DNA of 64,000 nt from Gammaproteobacteria bacterium (GTDB taxonomy: Bacteria; Pseudomonadota; Gammaproteobacteria; SZUA-229): assembly GCA_016744065.1 (NCBI GenBank), contig JADGFA010000006.1:1-64000 (forward strand), written 5' to 3'. This document shows positions 45,110 to 54,206 of this stretch, one piece after another. Each line of letters opens with the position of its first letter. Position 1 is the stretch's first letter. Both the position numbers and the translations under genes were made by a program. Below the pieces are notes generated by a model. The model was not told the DNA's origin, did no database searches, and worked only from the letters and a program-made list of their open reading frames with translations.

Positions 45110-45132
45110 AGCAGGTGCAAAATATTGAATGA
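45110..45132. repeat. Right direct repeat of the island (attR-like), duplicate yicC tail
   Basis: 16 bases identical to 41683-41698. Read in frame the segment encodes QVQNIE and a TGA stop, while yicC has the same six residues and TAA; the differences are synonymous. It is not part of any gene here, so it is best explained as the displaced end of yicC after integration. Confidence 0.75.
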
Positions 45133-45168
45133 TTTTTATTAATGGATAGTATTTTATAAAGCTATAAT

Positions 45169-45528
45169 TTATAGTAGAGTCTTAATGGTGTTAATTAAGC
45201 TATCAAGATCAACGGGCTTTGTTTCATAGGCGTCACAACCGGCTTTTTTTCCGCGTATAACATCTATTTCTCGGGCATGTGCAGATAAACCGACTATCGG
45301 AATATTTTTAGTCTCTTCCTGTTTTTTTAGAAAGCGAGTTGCTTCCCATCCATCTATAATCGGCAGGCTCATATCCATTAAAATAATATCAGGTCTGTAT
45401 TGTCTGGTCAGGGATAAGGCTTCTTCTCCATTGATAGCCATTTTTGTATCGAACCCCTTGCGTTGAAGTCGGCGAGAGAGCATATCTCGGTTCATCTCAT
45501 TATCTTCAACGATTAAAATTTTATTCAT
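45169..45528 (-). CDS. Single-domain response regulator (CheY-like)
   Basis: 119 residues, receiver only. The acidic pocket is KILIVEDNEMNRDML and the phospho-acceptor is Asp52 in DIILMDMSLPIIDGWEA. The Thr/Ser and Lys positions are filled (VGLSAHARE, YETKPVDLDSL). Its ATG overlaps the end of the upstream kinase gene by four bases (ATGA), so it is almost certainly the kinase's partner. No output domain; it may act by protein interaction, for example in a phosphorelay. Confidence 0.92.
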   Translation of the reverse strand: MNKILIVEDNEMNRDMLSRRLQRKGFDTKMAINGEEALSLTRQYRPDIILMDMSLPIIDGWEATRFLKKQEETKNIPIVGLSAHAREIDVIRGKKAGCDAYETKPVDLDSLINTIKTLL

Positions 45529-47018
45529 GAGAGCTTCCCTGTTGTTCGTTCTGATTTTAAAGGCAAACTAACAATAAAAGTTGATCCTTTCCCGGGGATA
45601 CTGGTTGCAATAATATCACCACCCATCAGGCGACTTAAGCGTCGACAGATGGCAAGTCCAAGTCCGGTTCCGCCGTATTCACGTGTCGTTGACTCATCGG
45701 CCTGTACAAATTCATTAAAGAGTTTTTCTATTTGTTGCTGATCAATGCCGATACCTGCATCAATTACTTTAAAAAGAATAATTTCGCTACCGGATATTTC
45801 CACATCGAGTTTTATGCAGGCATTTTGGCTAAATTTACTTGCGTTCGATAACAGGTTAAATAAAATTTGTTTAACACGTGTGATATCAGAGCACATGGTA
45901 ATTCGATTATCACTTAAATTATAAATTAATTTATTATTGTTTTGTTTAAGCAAGGGGGCAACCATGCTGGCGGTTTCTTCTATTAATGGTGTTACATCAA
46001 AAACTTCAAGTAGCAATTTCATTTTACCGGCTTCAATTTTAGATATATCAAGTACATCATTAATCAGTGTTAACAGGTGTTTTCCGGCCGTACGAATTCT
46101 TTCCAGATCTTTAATCTGGTCCAGGTTATCATCGTCTTCTGCTTCTTCTATTAATAATTCACTGTATCCAATAACCGCATTCAAAGGTGTGCGCAGTTCA
46201 TGGCTCATATTTGCAAGAAAATCACTTTTAGCATGGCTAGCTGCAAAAGCTTCATCTCGTGCCAGTGTTAATTTATCGGTGAGTGTTTGAAGTGCATCGC
46301 GTTGTTCTCTTACTTTTCTGGCTGCACTGCGTCGTTCCTGTGCTTCCATGGTTAAATTTTCTTCATTTTCATTTATACGATCAAACATTTTATTCATGAA
46401 ACTGGCTAAAACACCAAACTCATCTTTTGATGTTATATCTACACGTGTGTTTTTATCGCCTGCAATATAGCTTTGTGTTGCCGATTCGAGCCGGCGAAAT
46501 GGTTGACGCACATATTTGTCAATTATAAGACCTAAAAAAACACCAAGACTGACGAGTGAAGCGCTAAATATCATGAATATTCGTATTTGTCGGTTACGTA
46601 TAGAAACTTCAATTGGAATAATGGAGGCTGTAATACTTAAATCAAATGATTCAGAGGGGGTGCGACTAATTGTGGTATCTAATTTTTTTTCTTTTCCGTA
46701 TATATAATATTGATCATTGTAAGAAATATTTATTTTACTGAAATCGTCGTTTTCTAAAATAGCAGATGTAGCATCTTGAAAACCAGTTTCCAGATTCACC
46801 GGGTTTAAATAAATGGCCTGAATAACAAGATAGGATAGTTGATCCATTAACATGAGTTGTTCAGACTCAGTGCTCTCTTTTACCTGGCTAATTAATAAAC
46901 TGGCAAATAACATGCTAAAAAAAGTGATCGACCATAAAACAATGGAGGTTATACGTACGGCGATTTTGGCCTGCCAGTTTTTGGACCAGTCTTCAGTTAT
47001 ATTGATTGAACGTTCCAT
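45525..47018 (-). CDS. Membrane sensor histidine kinase
   Basis: 497 residues. Two membrane helices (about 18-44 and 145-166) enclose a ~100-residue periplasmic sensor. HAMP follows (~165-220), then coiled coil, then HisKA with the H-box FLANMSHELRTPLNAVIG near residue 278. The ATP-binding domain shows LFNLLSNASKFSQ, VIDAGIGIDQQ and GTGLGLAICRRL. It is a conventional orthodox kinase; the signal is unknown. It overlaps the receiver gene by four bases. It sits just past the island's right repeat. Confidence 0.93.
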   Translation of the reverse strand: MERSINITEDWSKNWQAKIAVRITSIVLWSITFFSMLFASLLISQVKESTESEQLMLMDQLSYLVIQAIYLNPVNLETGFQDATSAILENDDFSKINISYNDQYYIYGKEKKLDTTISRTPSESFDLSITASIIPIEVSIRNRQIRIFMIFSASLVSLGVFLGLIIDKYVRQPFRRLESATQSYIAGDKNTRVDITSKDEFGVLASFMNKMFDRINENEENLTMEAQERRSAARKVREQRDALQTLTDKLTLARDEAFAASHAKSDFLANMSHELRTPLNAVIGYSELLIEEAEDDDNLDQIKDLERIRTAGKHLLTLINDVLDISKIEAGKMKLLLEVFDVTPLIEETASMVAPLLKQNNNKLIYNLSDNRITMCSDITRVKQILFNLLSNASKFSQNACIKLDVEISGSEIILFKVIDAGIGIDQQQIEKLFNEFVQADESTTREYGGTGLGLAICRRLSRLMGGDIIATSIPGKGSTFIVSLPLKSERTTGKLS

Positions 47019-47047
47019 AAGTTAAATATGACTCTAGTAGTATAAGT

Positions 47048-47437
47048 TTATTTTAAGCCAATTTTTCGTAGTGCCATTACCATTGGGCAGATACCTGTAA
47101 TACCTGCTAGTAATAACATCAGTCCGGTAAACCAGGGGAAAAACCAGAGTGATTTTTCTGTGTAATTAATGCTGCCTAATAAAATAAGGGTAAAAATAAT
47201 CCAGCGCAGCATTTGCTCTGCTTCATAGTTAGATGTGCTTTGAGGGTTTTCACCATCGGTGACTTTAATTTTATCGTTGGGGTATCGTGCTTTTGAAAGC
47301 AATATGGGGATGCGCCAGTTAGTCAGGCCTTCAATGGCCATCAGGCCTAATAATATCCACATTGCATAATCTAATTGAAAAAAAAGAAAGCCCAGCATAG
47401 ATATTCCTACTACAAGCCTGTAAGCACGCTCTGTCAT
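47048..47437 (-). CDS. DUF2892/YgaP-like membrane protein
   Basis: 129 residues with about four hydrophobic segments (residues ~5-20, 22-38, 78-95 and 98-118). The C-terminal GITGICPMVMALRKIG is the signature of the DUF2892 inner-membrane domain, known from YgaP and rhodanese-linked proteins. Here it has no rhodanese domain fused. A charged loop (YPNDKIKVTDGENPQS) separates helix pairs. It is 29 bases upstream of the kinase gene in the same direction and may be co-transcribed. Function unknown. Confidence 0.75.
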   Translation of the reverse strand: MTERAYRLVVGISMLGFLFFQLDYAMWILLGLMAIEGLTNWRIPILLSKARYPNDKIKVTDGENPQSTSNYEAEQMLRWIIFTLILLGSINYTEKSLWFFPWFTGLMLLLAGITGICPMVMALRKIGLK

Positions 47438-48435
47438 GTTTATGTCCTATAAAATATTTTTGCAGTTATGCTGATTATGTTCCCAGGCTTTACTGGAATA
47501 ACCACCGATAACTGCAATGTTCATGTTCTCTCTGGTGAGGGGCTAAATAGCCACTGCTGGAGAACTATAATAATTGTATTTGTCATTTATATTATTGCTG
47601 AACCCAGGGTAATACTTTTAAATTATGTGTCGAGATGGGTATTTGGCTGTTTTCGGCATATTATTTTTCAGGTAATGAGATTACTATAAAAAATAAAATA
47701 AGCATAGGGTGTGGGCCAATGAAAAATTCCTGAAAAAGGCCAGATATTTAAACGGGTATGTAGTCACTGGTTTTTAATAGCGTTATATTTAAGGGATTAT
47801 AATGTTAATTATATTTGTAAATAAGATATGCAGGCTAATAAATTAAAGGTTATTTTTGAAAAAATAATGTAGCATAATAATTATATAACTCTGTAGGGTA
47901 ATCGCATTTGTTTACATTCCAGCACAGGGTAAATACTGATTTTAAAAAGAACACATAAGTAAAAAAAGTTGTGAATAATTGTCATCCTGAGCGAATGCGA
48001 AGGATCTTGAGTGCCGGGTGGTTAGATTTATTATACTCGTTCAGGATGACAGTTGCAGGGTGGGTCAAACGCAGTGTAATTTACACTATATGTAGTATAT
48101 TTAAATAAGGAGAGCTTAGTCTTAAGTAACTGGCATTGAGTATAGTAATGATGTAGTCGTTGTAAAGTATAAGGTGCGTTATTACGAAGTAGTTGGGATT
48201 TTAGTTTTATATAATAAAGATATGTTATTTGTAGGCAGCTTCATTAAATAGCGTCGTTTAGAAACGAGCGTAGGTGCAAGAAATGGGTGGCCCATTTAAG
48301 CACCAGACTCGAAGTTTATAGTATAAGCACCGTCGTTTTATGCAAAAAACAAGGAAACGAAACTGAAAATAAATACAGGGTTATTTGAATTTTCAGATAT
48401 ACAGTGCTTTTTTATAAGTTAGGTAGAGATTGCTA
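47438..48435. other. Non-coding stretch of about 1 kb
   Basis: No convincing gene on either strand. A 73-codon frame at 47468-47689 has poor protein character. The stretch is AT-rich and holds palindromic repeat copy 2 (47981-48140). A short symmetrical motif, CGTCGTTTAGAAACGAGCG, lies near 48253. No terminator or promoter could be assigned. Confidence 0.6.
47981..48140. repeat. Dispersed palindromic element, copy 2 (right arm degraded)
   Basis: The left arm (47981-48007, TCATCCTGAGCGAATGCGAA) is nearly identical to copy 1. The right arm (48024-48050) has decayed to AGATTTATTATACTCGTTC before the conserved CAGGATGAC. The downstream flank keeps ATTTAAATAAGGAGAGCTTAG and CTTAAGTAA, matching the outer arms of copies 1 and 3. 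Confidence 0.8.
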
Positions 48436-49155
48436 TTATGATTTTTTGATTTCCAGTAATTCAATTTCAAAAATCAGAACCTGATTTGGGCCAACACTCT
48501 CACCAGCGCCTCTAACACCATAAGCAAGTTCAGAAGGAATAAATAGCTGCCATTTTGCGCCTACTTTCATTAACTGCAATGCTTCTGTCCAGCCTTTAAT
48601 AACACCATTAACCGGGAAAGTTGCAGGTGCTTCTCGTTTATAAGAGCTGTCAAAAACTTTACCATTAACCAATGTGCCAGTGTAATGGGTTACAACGGTA
48701 TCTGTTGCTGTTGGTATAGCACCTTTACCTTCGGATATTATTTTATACTGTAGGCCGCTTTCCGTTACCTTTATACCTTCTTTTGCCTTGTTTTCAGCTA
48801 AAAACTTATCGCCTTCAGCTTTACCGCTAGTCGCGAGTTCCTGTTGTTTTGCTTTTTGGGTATCCATCATTTTTTGCTGGAATGTTTGCATAGCGGTTTG
48901 CATTTCTTCAGCAGAAAGCTGAGGTGCGTTACCGGATAAGCTGTCTTTAAAACCTTTAATAATGACATCTTCGTTAACCATATCTTTAATTTTGGCTATT
49001 TGTGTACCTAATTGAACGCCAATACTATAACTGGCTTTATTTGTATCTGTATCGAGTTTGATTTCTTCTTTAATACCGTCTGTTTTATCATTACAGGCAG
49101 TCAATAGTGTAGTCAGGCCGATGCACACAACGGCGGTGGGGATTGCTTTTAACAT
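48436..49155 (-). CDS. FKBP-type peptidyl-prolyl isomerase, lipoprotein (FkpA/Mip-like)
   Basis: 239 residues. Signal peptide with lipobox LLTAC, lipidated Cys21. N-terminal dimerisation domain at about 30-125 (KASYSIGVQLGTQIAKIKDM, then TAMQTFQQKMMD). FKBP domain at ~130-237, with VVTHYTGTLVNGKVFDSSY and PSELAYGVRGAG, the isomerase active site. It would fold proteins in the periplasm, like FkpA or Legionella Mip. Monocistronic in this view; moaE lies 209 bases upstream in the same direction. Confidence 0.94.
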   Translation of the reverse strand: MLKAIPTAVVCIGLTTLLTACNDKTDGIKEEIKLDTDTNKASYSIGVQLGTQIAKIKDMVNEDVIIKGFKDSLSGNAPQLSAEEMQTAMQTFQQKMMDTQKAKQQELATSGKAEGDKFLAENKAKEGIKVTESGLQYKIISEGKGAIPTATDTVVTHYTGTLVNGKVFDSSYKREAPATFPVNGVIKGWTEALQLMKVGAKWQLFIPSELAYGVRGAGESVGPNQVLIFEIELLEIKKS

Positions 49156-49364
49156 GAGATGAGCCTTTGGTTTAAAATATTAGAAGGCGTACGTTATCAA
49201 GACAGCTCAAGGGGTTCAAGTAGGCTATGCCTGAAGTTGTATAAATTTCACAGTAATGCTTTAAATTACGCCTGCATATCCGTGTATATTCATTATTTAA
49301 TGAAGAATGGTGTCCATCGACGCATATTTTGTTTTAAAAGTGCGCAGGTGCTATTTGATTGTTG

Positions 49365-49811
49365 TTAGCCTGGTGTGTTTTTTTCTATCCAGCGATTATT
49401 TTCATTTTCATTGTCTTTCAGATTTTCTTTTTTCCAGAAAGGTGCGCGGGATTTTAGTTCCTCCATAAGGTATCGACAGGCTTCAAAGGCCGCTTTTCGG
49501 TGGGCAGACCAGACAACAGTCAGTACGATAGGATCATCAGGCTGTATTTTTCCTGTTCGATGAATAATCAGGCAGTCGATTAAATCCCAGCGCTGATTTG
49601 CCTCCTCACAAATTTTATTGAGGTAGTTTTCAGTCATACCAGGATAGTGTTCCAGAGTCATGCTGGTTACATTATCGCCCTGATTGAAATCACGCATAGT
49701 GCCTACAAAACTTGCTGTGGCACCATATTTGCCTCGTTCAAGCTGGGTTTGCTGGTGCTGCTGGGTTTCTTTCCAGGGGTCAAATGGTTCGGGTTTTATC
49801 AGGCAGGGCAC
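49365..49811 (-). CDS. moaE: Molybdopterin synthase catalytic subunit
   Basis: 148 residues from a GTG start (GGAGG inside the end of moaD, six bases before). The family signature is present: ATASFVGTMRDFNQGDNVTSMTLEHYPGM, then IIHRTGKIQPDD, then VWSAHRKAAFEACRYLMEELKSRAPFWKKE, whose lysines form the active site. It converts precursor Z to molybdopterin together with MoaD. It starts one base after the moaD stop. It may serve the AioA-like molybdoenzyme at 58549. Confidence 0.95.
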   Translation of the reverse strand: MPCLIKPEPFDPWKETQQHQQTQLERGKYGATASFVGTMRDFNQGDNVTSMTLEHYPGMTENYLNKICEEANQRWDLIDCLIIHRTGKIQPDDPIVLTVVWSAHRKAAFEACRYLMEELKSRAPFWKKENLKDNENENNRWIEKNTPG

Positions 49812-49812
49812 T

Positions 49813-50040
49813 TTATCCTCCAGTCACCGGAGGAAAAAATGCGACTTCATCCCCGTCATTGATTGTTGCATGGATATCTACATATTCCATATTGATTGCA
49901 CACAGGGTGTTATCAGGCATATCTATATTTTGTGTGGCCTGACGCCAGGCGGACTGTACGTCACTGGCGCTATCCAGAGAGATTTCTGCGTGGCCGACCT
50001 GTTCTCTCAGGCGGGCAAAAAATTTGACTGTGATGCTCAT
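49813..50040 (-). CDS. moaD: Molybdopterin synthase sulfur-carrier subunit
   Basis: 75 residues, ubiquitin-like. The start MSITVKFFARLREQVGHAEI and the C-terminal Gly-Gly (FFPPVTGG), which becomes the thiocarboxylate, are diagnostic. It donates sulfur to precursor Z in complex with MoaE. It lies one base ahead of moaE and is divergent from moaC, 65 bases away, so the three moa genes share a short control region. Confidence 0.95.
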   Translation of the reverse strand: MSITVKFFARLREQVGHAEISLDSASDVQSAWRQATQNIDMPDNTLCAINMEYVDIHATINDGDEVAFFPPVTGG

Positions 50041-50105
50041 TCGTAAAACTGGTTACCTTTTGTTAGGCTATGCGCTGAATATTATAATAGTAACAGGCAT
50101 AAAGA

Positions 50106-50588
50106 ATGACTGAAAAGTTAACTCATTTTAACGCATCTGGCGAAGCACATATGGTTGATGTTAGTCAAAAAGACATCACAAAACGTCAGGCAGTGGCTGA
50201 GGGTGATATTTTTATGCAGACTGAAACCCTGCAACTTATTCAGCAGGGTAATCATAAGAAGGGTGATGTGCTAGGCATAGCGCGTGTTGCGGGCATAATG
50301 GCAGCAAAAAAAACACCTGATCTGATACCTTTGTGTCATTCCCTTGCATTGACCCATGTGGACATAGCGTTAAGCTGTAATACGTCTTTACCAGGCGTGC
50401 ATTGTCAGGTGACAGTTGAGTGTAAAGGCAACACCGGTGTGGAAATGGAGGCATTGACTGCAGTACAGATTACTTTATTGACTATTTATGACATGTGTAA
50501 AGCGGTTGATAGAGGAATGCATATGGAGAATATCGGGCTTTTGACAAAGTCTGGAGGAAAGTCCGGGGACTGGTCAAAACGAGATTAG
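50106..50588 (+). CDS. moaC: Cyclic pyranopterin monophosphate synthase MoaC
   Basis: 160 residues. The lead [31 protein letters not shown], and the catalytic [16 protein letters not shown] and [23 protein letters not shown] are signatures of MoaC. It makes cyclic pyranopterin monophosphate from the product of MoaA, the first step of molybdenum cofactor synthesis. MoaA is not seen here. It is divergent from moaD-moaE, and the intergenic space is too short for a Moco riboswitch. Confidence 0.96.
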   Translation: MTEKLTHFNASGEAHMVDVSQKDITKRQAVAEGDIFMQTETLQLIQQGNHKKGDVLGIARVAGIMAAKKTPDLIPLCHSLALTHVDIALSCNTSLPGVHCQVTVECKGNTGVEMEALTAVQITLLTIYDMCKAVDRGMHMENIGLLTKSGGKSGDWSKRD

Positions 50589-50725
50589 AGCGTATTGTAA
50601 GTTAAAAGAAAAAAGATTCATTCTGGATAAAGGTGAAGAATTAGATTTAATAGATATTTGGGTATGAGGACGCATTGCATCCATCATACCCGTGCCGTTT
50701 AACTGTTCTGGATTGCGGGTTATTC

Positions 50726-51808
50726 CTACCCCTGTTTCAAAAGCATACGTAAATCAATGACCGCCGCATTGGCTCTGGAAATATAATTTGCCATGACCAG
50801 CGAGTGGTTTGCAAACACGCCGAAGCCTCCACCATTTAGTATTATCGGGCTCCATACTGTTTCCTGTGTGGCGTCCAGTTCACGAATAATCTGTTGCAGG
50901 CTGACGCGGGCATTTTTTTTGTTGAGAACATCCTGAAAATCAGATTCAGCGGCTTTTAATAGCTGGCTCAGGGCCCAGGCACTGCCCCGTGCTTCAAAGA
51001 AAACATCGTCGATTTTAAGCCAGGGGGTTTTTACTTCAATAATATTTGTTGAAGGTGTTGATTGTTGCGCATTTGCATCACCTGCCAGGTCAGTATTTAT
51101 GCGTGCCTGACCAACACTGGCACTCAGGCGTTGAGACAGACTTCCCAGGCGTTTAGAAACCAGGCCTAGCCATTCGCTCAAGTTGTCAGCACGGGCATAA
51201 AACTGACCATCCTGTGTGTTTTTGTCCGATAGTCGGCCAAGATAGCTGTAAAGTGAATTGATGGCAGTGCGATATTCTGATTCGGCAGGGGGTAGCAACC
51301 ATGAGTCTGAATCAATACGAAACTTGTTATCTGCTTTAATTATATCTATGTCTTCAATCGATTGTGATTGTGAACGGGTGATATCGTTACGTAGAGCCAG
51401 TGTTAAATCACGAATCTGTGTTAACACACCAAACTCCCAGTTGGGGATATTGTCCATAAATATGCTCGGTGGCGTCATATCATTACTAAGGTAGCCACCG
51501 GATTTATCCAGTAAGGTTTCGGCTGTAACGATTAAAGCTGTGGTTGTGATGTAACCAGTGGCCATTTTTTCGCCACGTTCCTCAGATAATGAGACAGCTC
51601 GTTGTACAGGATCAAATGCATTGGGTTCAATATTCCACAAAAAGCCGAAGATGAGTGTGATTAATATGAGTAATGCCAGTAGTAAAGGAATAAAACGAGC
51701 AATCAGTCCCAGGTTTTCATTATCCTGGCTGGCGTTGCCACCCGTGCGCCTCAGCAGGAGATTTCGCAAATTGTCGTAGGCATCAAAAAAGAAATCGAGT
51801 ATTTTCAT
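50726..51808 (-). CDS. DUF2333-family membrane protein
   Basis: 360 residues. One membrane helix near residues 37-57 (IPLLLALLILITLIFGFLWN), then a large periplasmic helical part. The lead MKILDFFFDAYDNLRNLLLRR, LWNIEPNAFD after the helix, and RDLTLALRNDITRSQSQS are consistent with DUF2333, a family common in gammaproteobacteria with no known function. It faces the AsmA gene across 68 bases. Confidence 0.85.
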   Translation of the reverse strand: MKILDFFFDAYDNLRNLLLRRTGGNASQDNENLGLIARFIPLLLALLILITLIFGFLWNIEPNAFDPVQRAVSLSEERGEKMATGYITTTALIVTAETLLDKSGGYLSNDMTPPSIFMDNIPNWEFGVLTQIRDLTLALRNDITRSQSQSIEDIDIIKADNKFRIDSDSWLLPPAESEYRTAINSLYSYLGRLSDKNTQDGQFYARADNLSEWLGLVSKRLGSLSQRLSASVGQARINTDLAGDANAQQSTPSTNIIEVKTPWLKIDDVFFEARGSAWALSQLLKAAESDFQDVLNKKNARVSLQQIIRELDATQETVWSPIILNGGGFGVFANHSLVMANYISRANAAVIDLRMLLKQG

Positions 51809-51876
51809 ATGGGTCTCAGGTTATTTAAGCTAACATCGCATTACCGGTTAAATATTGTAACTGTTCGGAGAACAGA

Positions 51877-54180
51877 ATGAAATTTTTTAAAATCAGTTTA
51901 TATATTCTTGTTGGCTTTGCCTTATTACTTGTTATTGGCGCCAGTGTTTTTATTGCAACGTTTGATGCTAATGATTACAAGCCCCTGATTAGTGAGCAGG
52001 TTAAACAGCAAACGGGTCGTGAGTTTACACTTGATGATATCAAGCCATCGGTATTTCCCTGGTTAGGGATTGAGTTGCAGCAAATATCCCTGAGTAATGC
52101 AAAGGGGTTTAAAGCGGATAACATGCTGACAATAGAACGCCTGGATGTGCGCGTTGAATTGCTGCCCCTGCTTAAACAGGAAATACACATAGATACCTTG
52201 CGATTGCATGGGCTTGAGTTGCATCTTGAACAGGATAAAAAGGCAAAGACGAACTGGGATGATATTCTTGAGAAGCAGGCGGCGTTAGCCGGGAATAAGG
52301 CAGAAAAATCAGTCAGCCCGGAAAAAACAAAAGAAGTTGTATCAACTGACCCACTGGCCGCTTTATTAATCAATGGTGTGGAAATTAAAGATGCCAGTAT
52401 TAACTGGAGTGATGCTATTAGTGGGCAGGCTATTAAAGTACAAAAATTTAATTTAAATACGGGTGCTATTCGTCAGGGTAAGCCCTTGCCGGTAAATTTA
52501 TCCGCATTAATTAATTTGTCAGAACCTGAGGCCAGAGTGATTACCGAGTTGAAAACCAGTATTGAGTTTGATCTGGCCACTCAGCAACTTAAATTAACGA
52601 ATCTAAATGTGTTAGTTGATACTGCACTGGAACAGGATGCGTTAAAAAAATTACGCTTAAGCCTGGATGCGCAGCTTGATGCGGATTTGAAAAAACAGCA
52701 TTTTGTTGTGCCGGCGTATGTGCTGGAGATTAATGCGCAGGGCAAAGCGATTCCCGGTGAAAAAATAACATCCAGTTTAAAGGGTGATGCTGATATTAAT
52801 TTAAAAAATCAAACAGCAAAAATAGAAAAACTAGTATTTGAAACGATGGGGCTTAGTATGCAGGCGAAGTTAGCTGCAACAGATGTATTGTCCTCGCCTA
52901 ATATAAAGGGGCAGGTTAATTTAGATGATTTTAATCCTCAGGAACTGGCTAAAAAAATGGCAATTGAATTGCCGGAAACAAAAAATAAAAATGCATTAAA
53001 AAAGGCAAGTTTAAACTTTGATGTAATTGCAAGTAATGAAAATGTACAAATAAAAAATCTCAAGTTAAAGCTGGACAAGACGATGCTGCTTGCGGGCATT
53101 GAAGTGGAAAATTTTGAAAAACCAGAAATTAATTATACCATTAATATCGACCAGATTAATCTGGATGATTATTTGCCACCAGCAACTGAACCGACGACAC
53201 CTGCCAAACAAAGTTCATTGCCAGTAGCTGCAAATGCTAATGCTGATATACCAATAACACTGCCCACGCCTTTGCTTCGGTCACTGAATGTTAATGGAGT
53301 GTTGAATATTGATTCTATTAATGCTTTTGAGCAGTCCATATCAAATTTAAAAATGGAAATGCTAGCTAAAGACGGTTTAATCAGAATGCCCGTGTTAAAT
53401 GCGCAGCTATTAAAGGGGAACATCACATCTTCGGTGCAACTGGACGTTCGCAAAAACACGCCTCGCTATCAGTTTAAATTTAAAGGTAAAAATTTAAATG
53501 GCGATTCAATTATAAACCCGATATTACAGGACTTATCGGGTGAAAAAAATGTTTCTATGAGTGGCGTTATGAATATGGCACTGAATTTAAAAACCAGTGG
53601 TCAGTCCGTTAATCAGTTAATCGCAGGGAGTAATGGGCAGTTTAATATGAAAATGGGTGCAGCCAAATTACATGGCGTTGATGTGGAGTACTTTGTGCGC
53701 AAGGGTGTTGTGGGTTATCTGGAGGAAAAGAAGCAGACACTACCTGAAAGCTGGCGAGGTGAGTATAAGCCCAAAGAAACAACAGCGCTTAAGGTAGCCA
53801 GTGCATCTGGCGTAATTAGAAAGGGTGTGGTTGAAAATAAAGATCTGTTGCTTGATTCTTCGCGCTTTAAAATAACGGGGGCTGGAAAAATAAATCTGCC
53901 GACTGAAAAGCTGGATTATCGACTGGTTATTGATATAAACCAGGCTACAACAAAAACAGCAGCAGAACGGTTATTGGATATCCCTATGCCGGTGTTTATT
54001 AGGGGCGGCTTTTCACAGCCAGGCATTAGTGTTGATTCAAAAGTCTGGTTGAGAAGTGTGGGCAAAACGCTAAAGGCAGAGGCTAAAAAAGAAGTTAAGA
54101 AAAAGGTTAAACAGGAAAAGAAAAAGCAGAAGAAAAAAATAAAGAAAAAGCTAAAAGATAAATTAAAAAAATTGTTCTGA
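51877..54180 (+). CDS. AsmA-family protein
   Basis: 767 residues. An N-terminal membrane helix (residues ~5-28) is followed by the AsmA opening DANDYKPLISEQVKQQTGRE and the long beta-rich AsmA repeat region with LDVRVELLPLLKQEI and the C-terminal NGQFNMKMGAAKLHGVDVEYFV. AsmA proteins are inner-membrane anchored, with the rest in the periplasm, and affect outer-membrane lipid transport. Odd feature: the last 35 residues are a lysine-rich tail (KEVKKKVKQEKKKQKKK and on), which could bind anionic lipids or surfaces. Confidence 0.92.
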   Translation: MKFFKISLYILVGFALLLVIGASVFIATFDANDYKPLISEQVKQQTGREFTLDDIKPSVFPWLGIELQQISLSNAKGFKADNMLTIERLDVRVELLPLLKQEIHIDTLRLHGLELHLEQDKKAKTNWDDILEKQAALAGNKAEKSVSPEKTKEVVSTDPLAALLINGVEIKDASINWSDAISGQAIKVQKFNLNTGAIRQGKPLPVNLSALINLSEPEARVITELKTSIEFDLATQQLKLTNLNVLVDTALEQDALKKLRLSLDAQLDADLKKQHFVVPAYVLEINAQGKAIPGEKITSSLKGDADINLKNQTAKIEKLVFETMGLSMQAKLAATDVLSSPNIKGQVNLDDFNPQELAKKMAIELPETKNKNALKKASLNFDVIASNENVQIKNLKLKLDKTMLLAGIEVENFEKPEINYTINIDQINLDDYLPPATEPTTPAKQSSLPVAANANADIPITLPTPLLRSLNVNGVLNIDSINAFEQSISNLKMEMLAKDGLIRMPVLNAQLLKGNITSSVQLDVRKNTPRYQFKFKGKNLNGDSIINPILQDLSGEKNVSMSGVMNMALNLKTSGQSVNQLIAGSNGQFNMKMGAAKLHGVDVEYFVRKGVVGYLEEKKQTLPESWRGEYKPKETTALKVASASGVIRKGVVENKDLLLDSSRFKITGAGKINLPTEKLDYRLVIDINQATTKTAAERLLDIPMPVFIRGGFSQPGISVDSKVWLRSVGKTLKAEAKKEVKKKVKQEKKKQKKKIKKKLKDKLKKLF

Positions 54181-54206
54181 TATTATCTGTAAAAAGTGAT
54201 TTATAA

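Larger units (their letters stand above)
41683..45132. mobile_element. 3.4-kb island integrated at the 3' end of yicC
   Basis: The segment is bounded by 16-bp exact direct repeats and holds three same-strand genes (42121-45003). Near both ends lies another 16-base repeat, AAATGATGGCAGATTT at 41819-41834 and 45014-45029, inside clusters of TGGCAG motifs that resemble arm-type sites of tyrosine recombinases. No integrase is present, so it is either mobilised in trans or a fixed remnant. The contents suggest a defence or toxin cargo. Confidence 0.65.

Noticed and set aside
47468-47689. A 73-codon plus-strand frame in the 1-kb gap
   Set aside because: The protein is a mix of hydrophobic residues with no conserved pattern and no ribosome site; chance frame.
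50041-50105. Possible molybdenum cofactor riboswitch between moaD and moaC
   Set aside because: The gap is only 65 bases, too short for the known motif.
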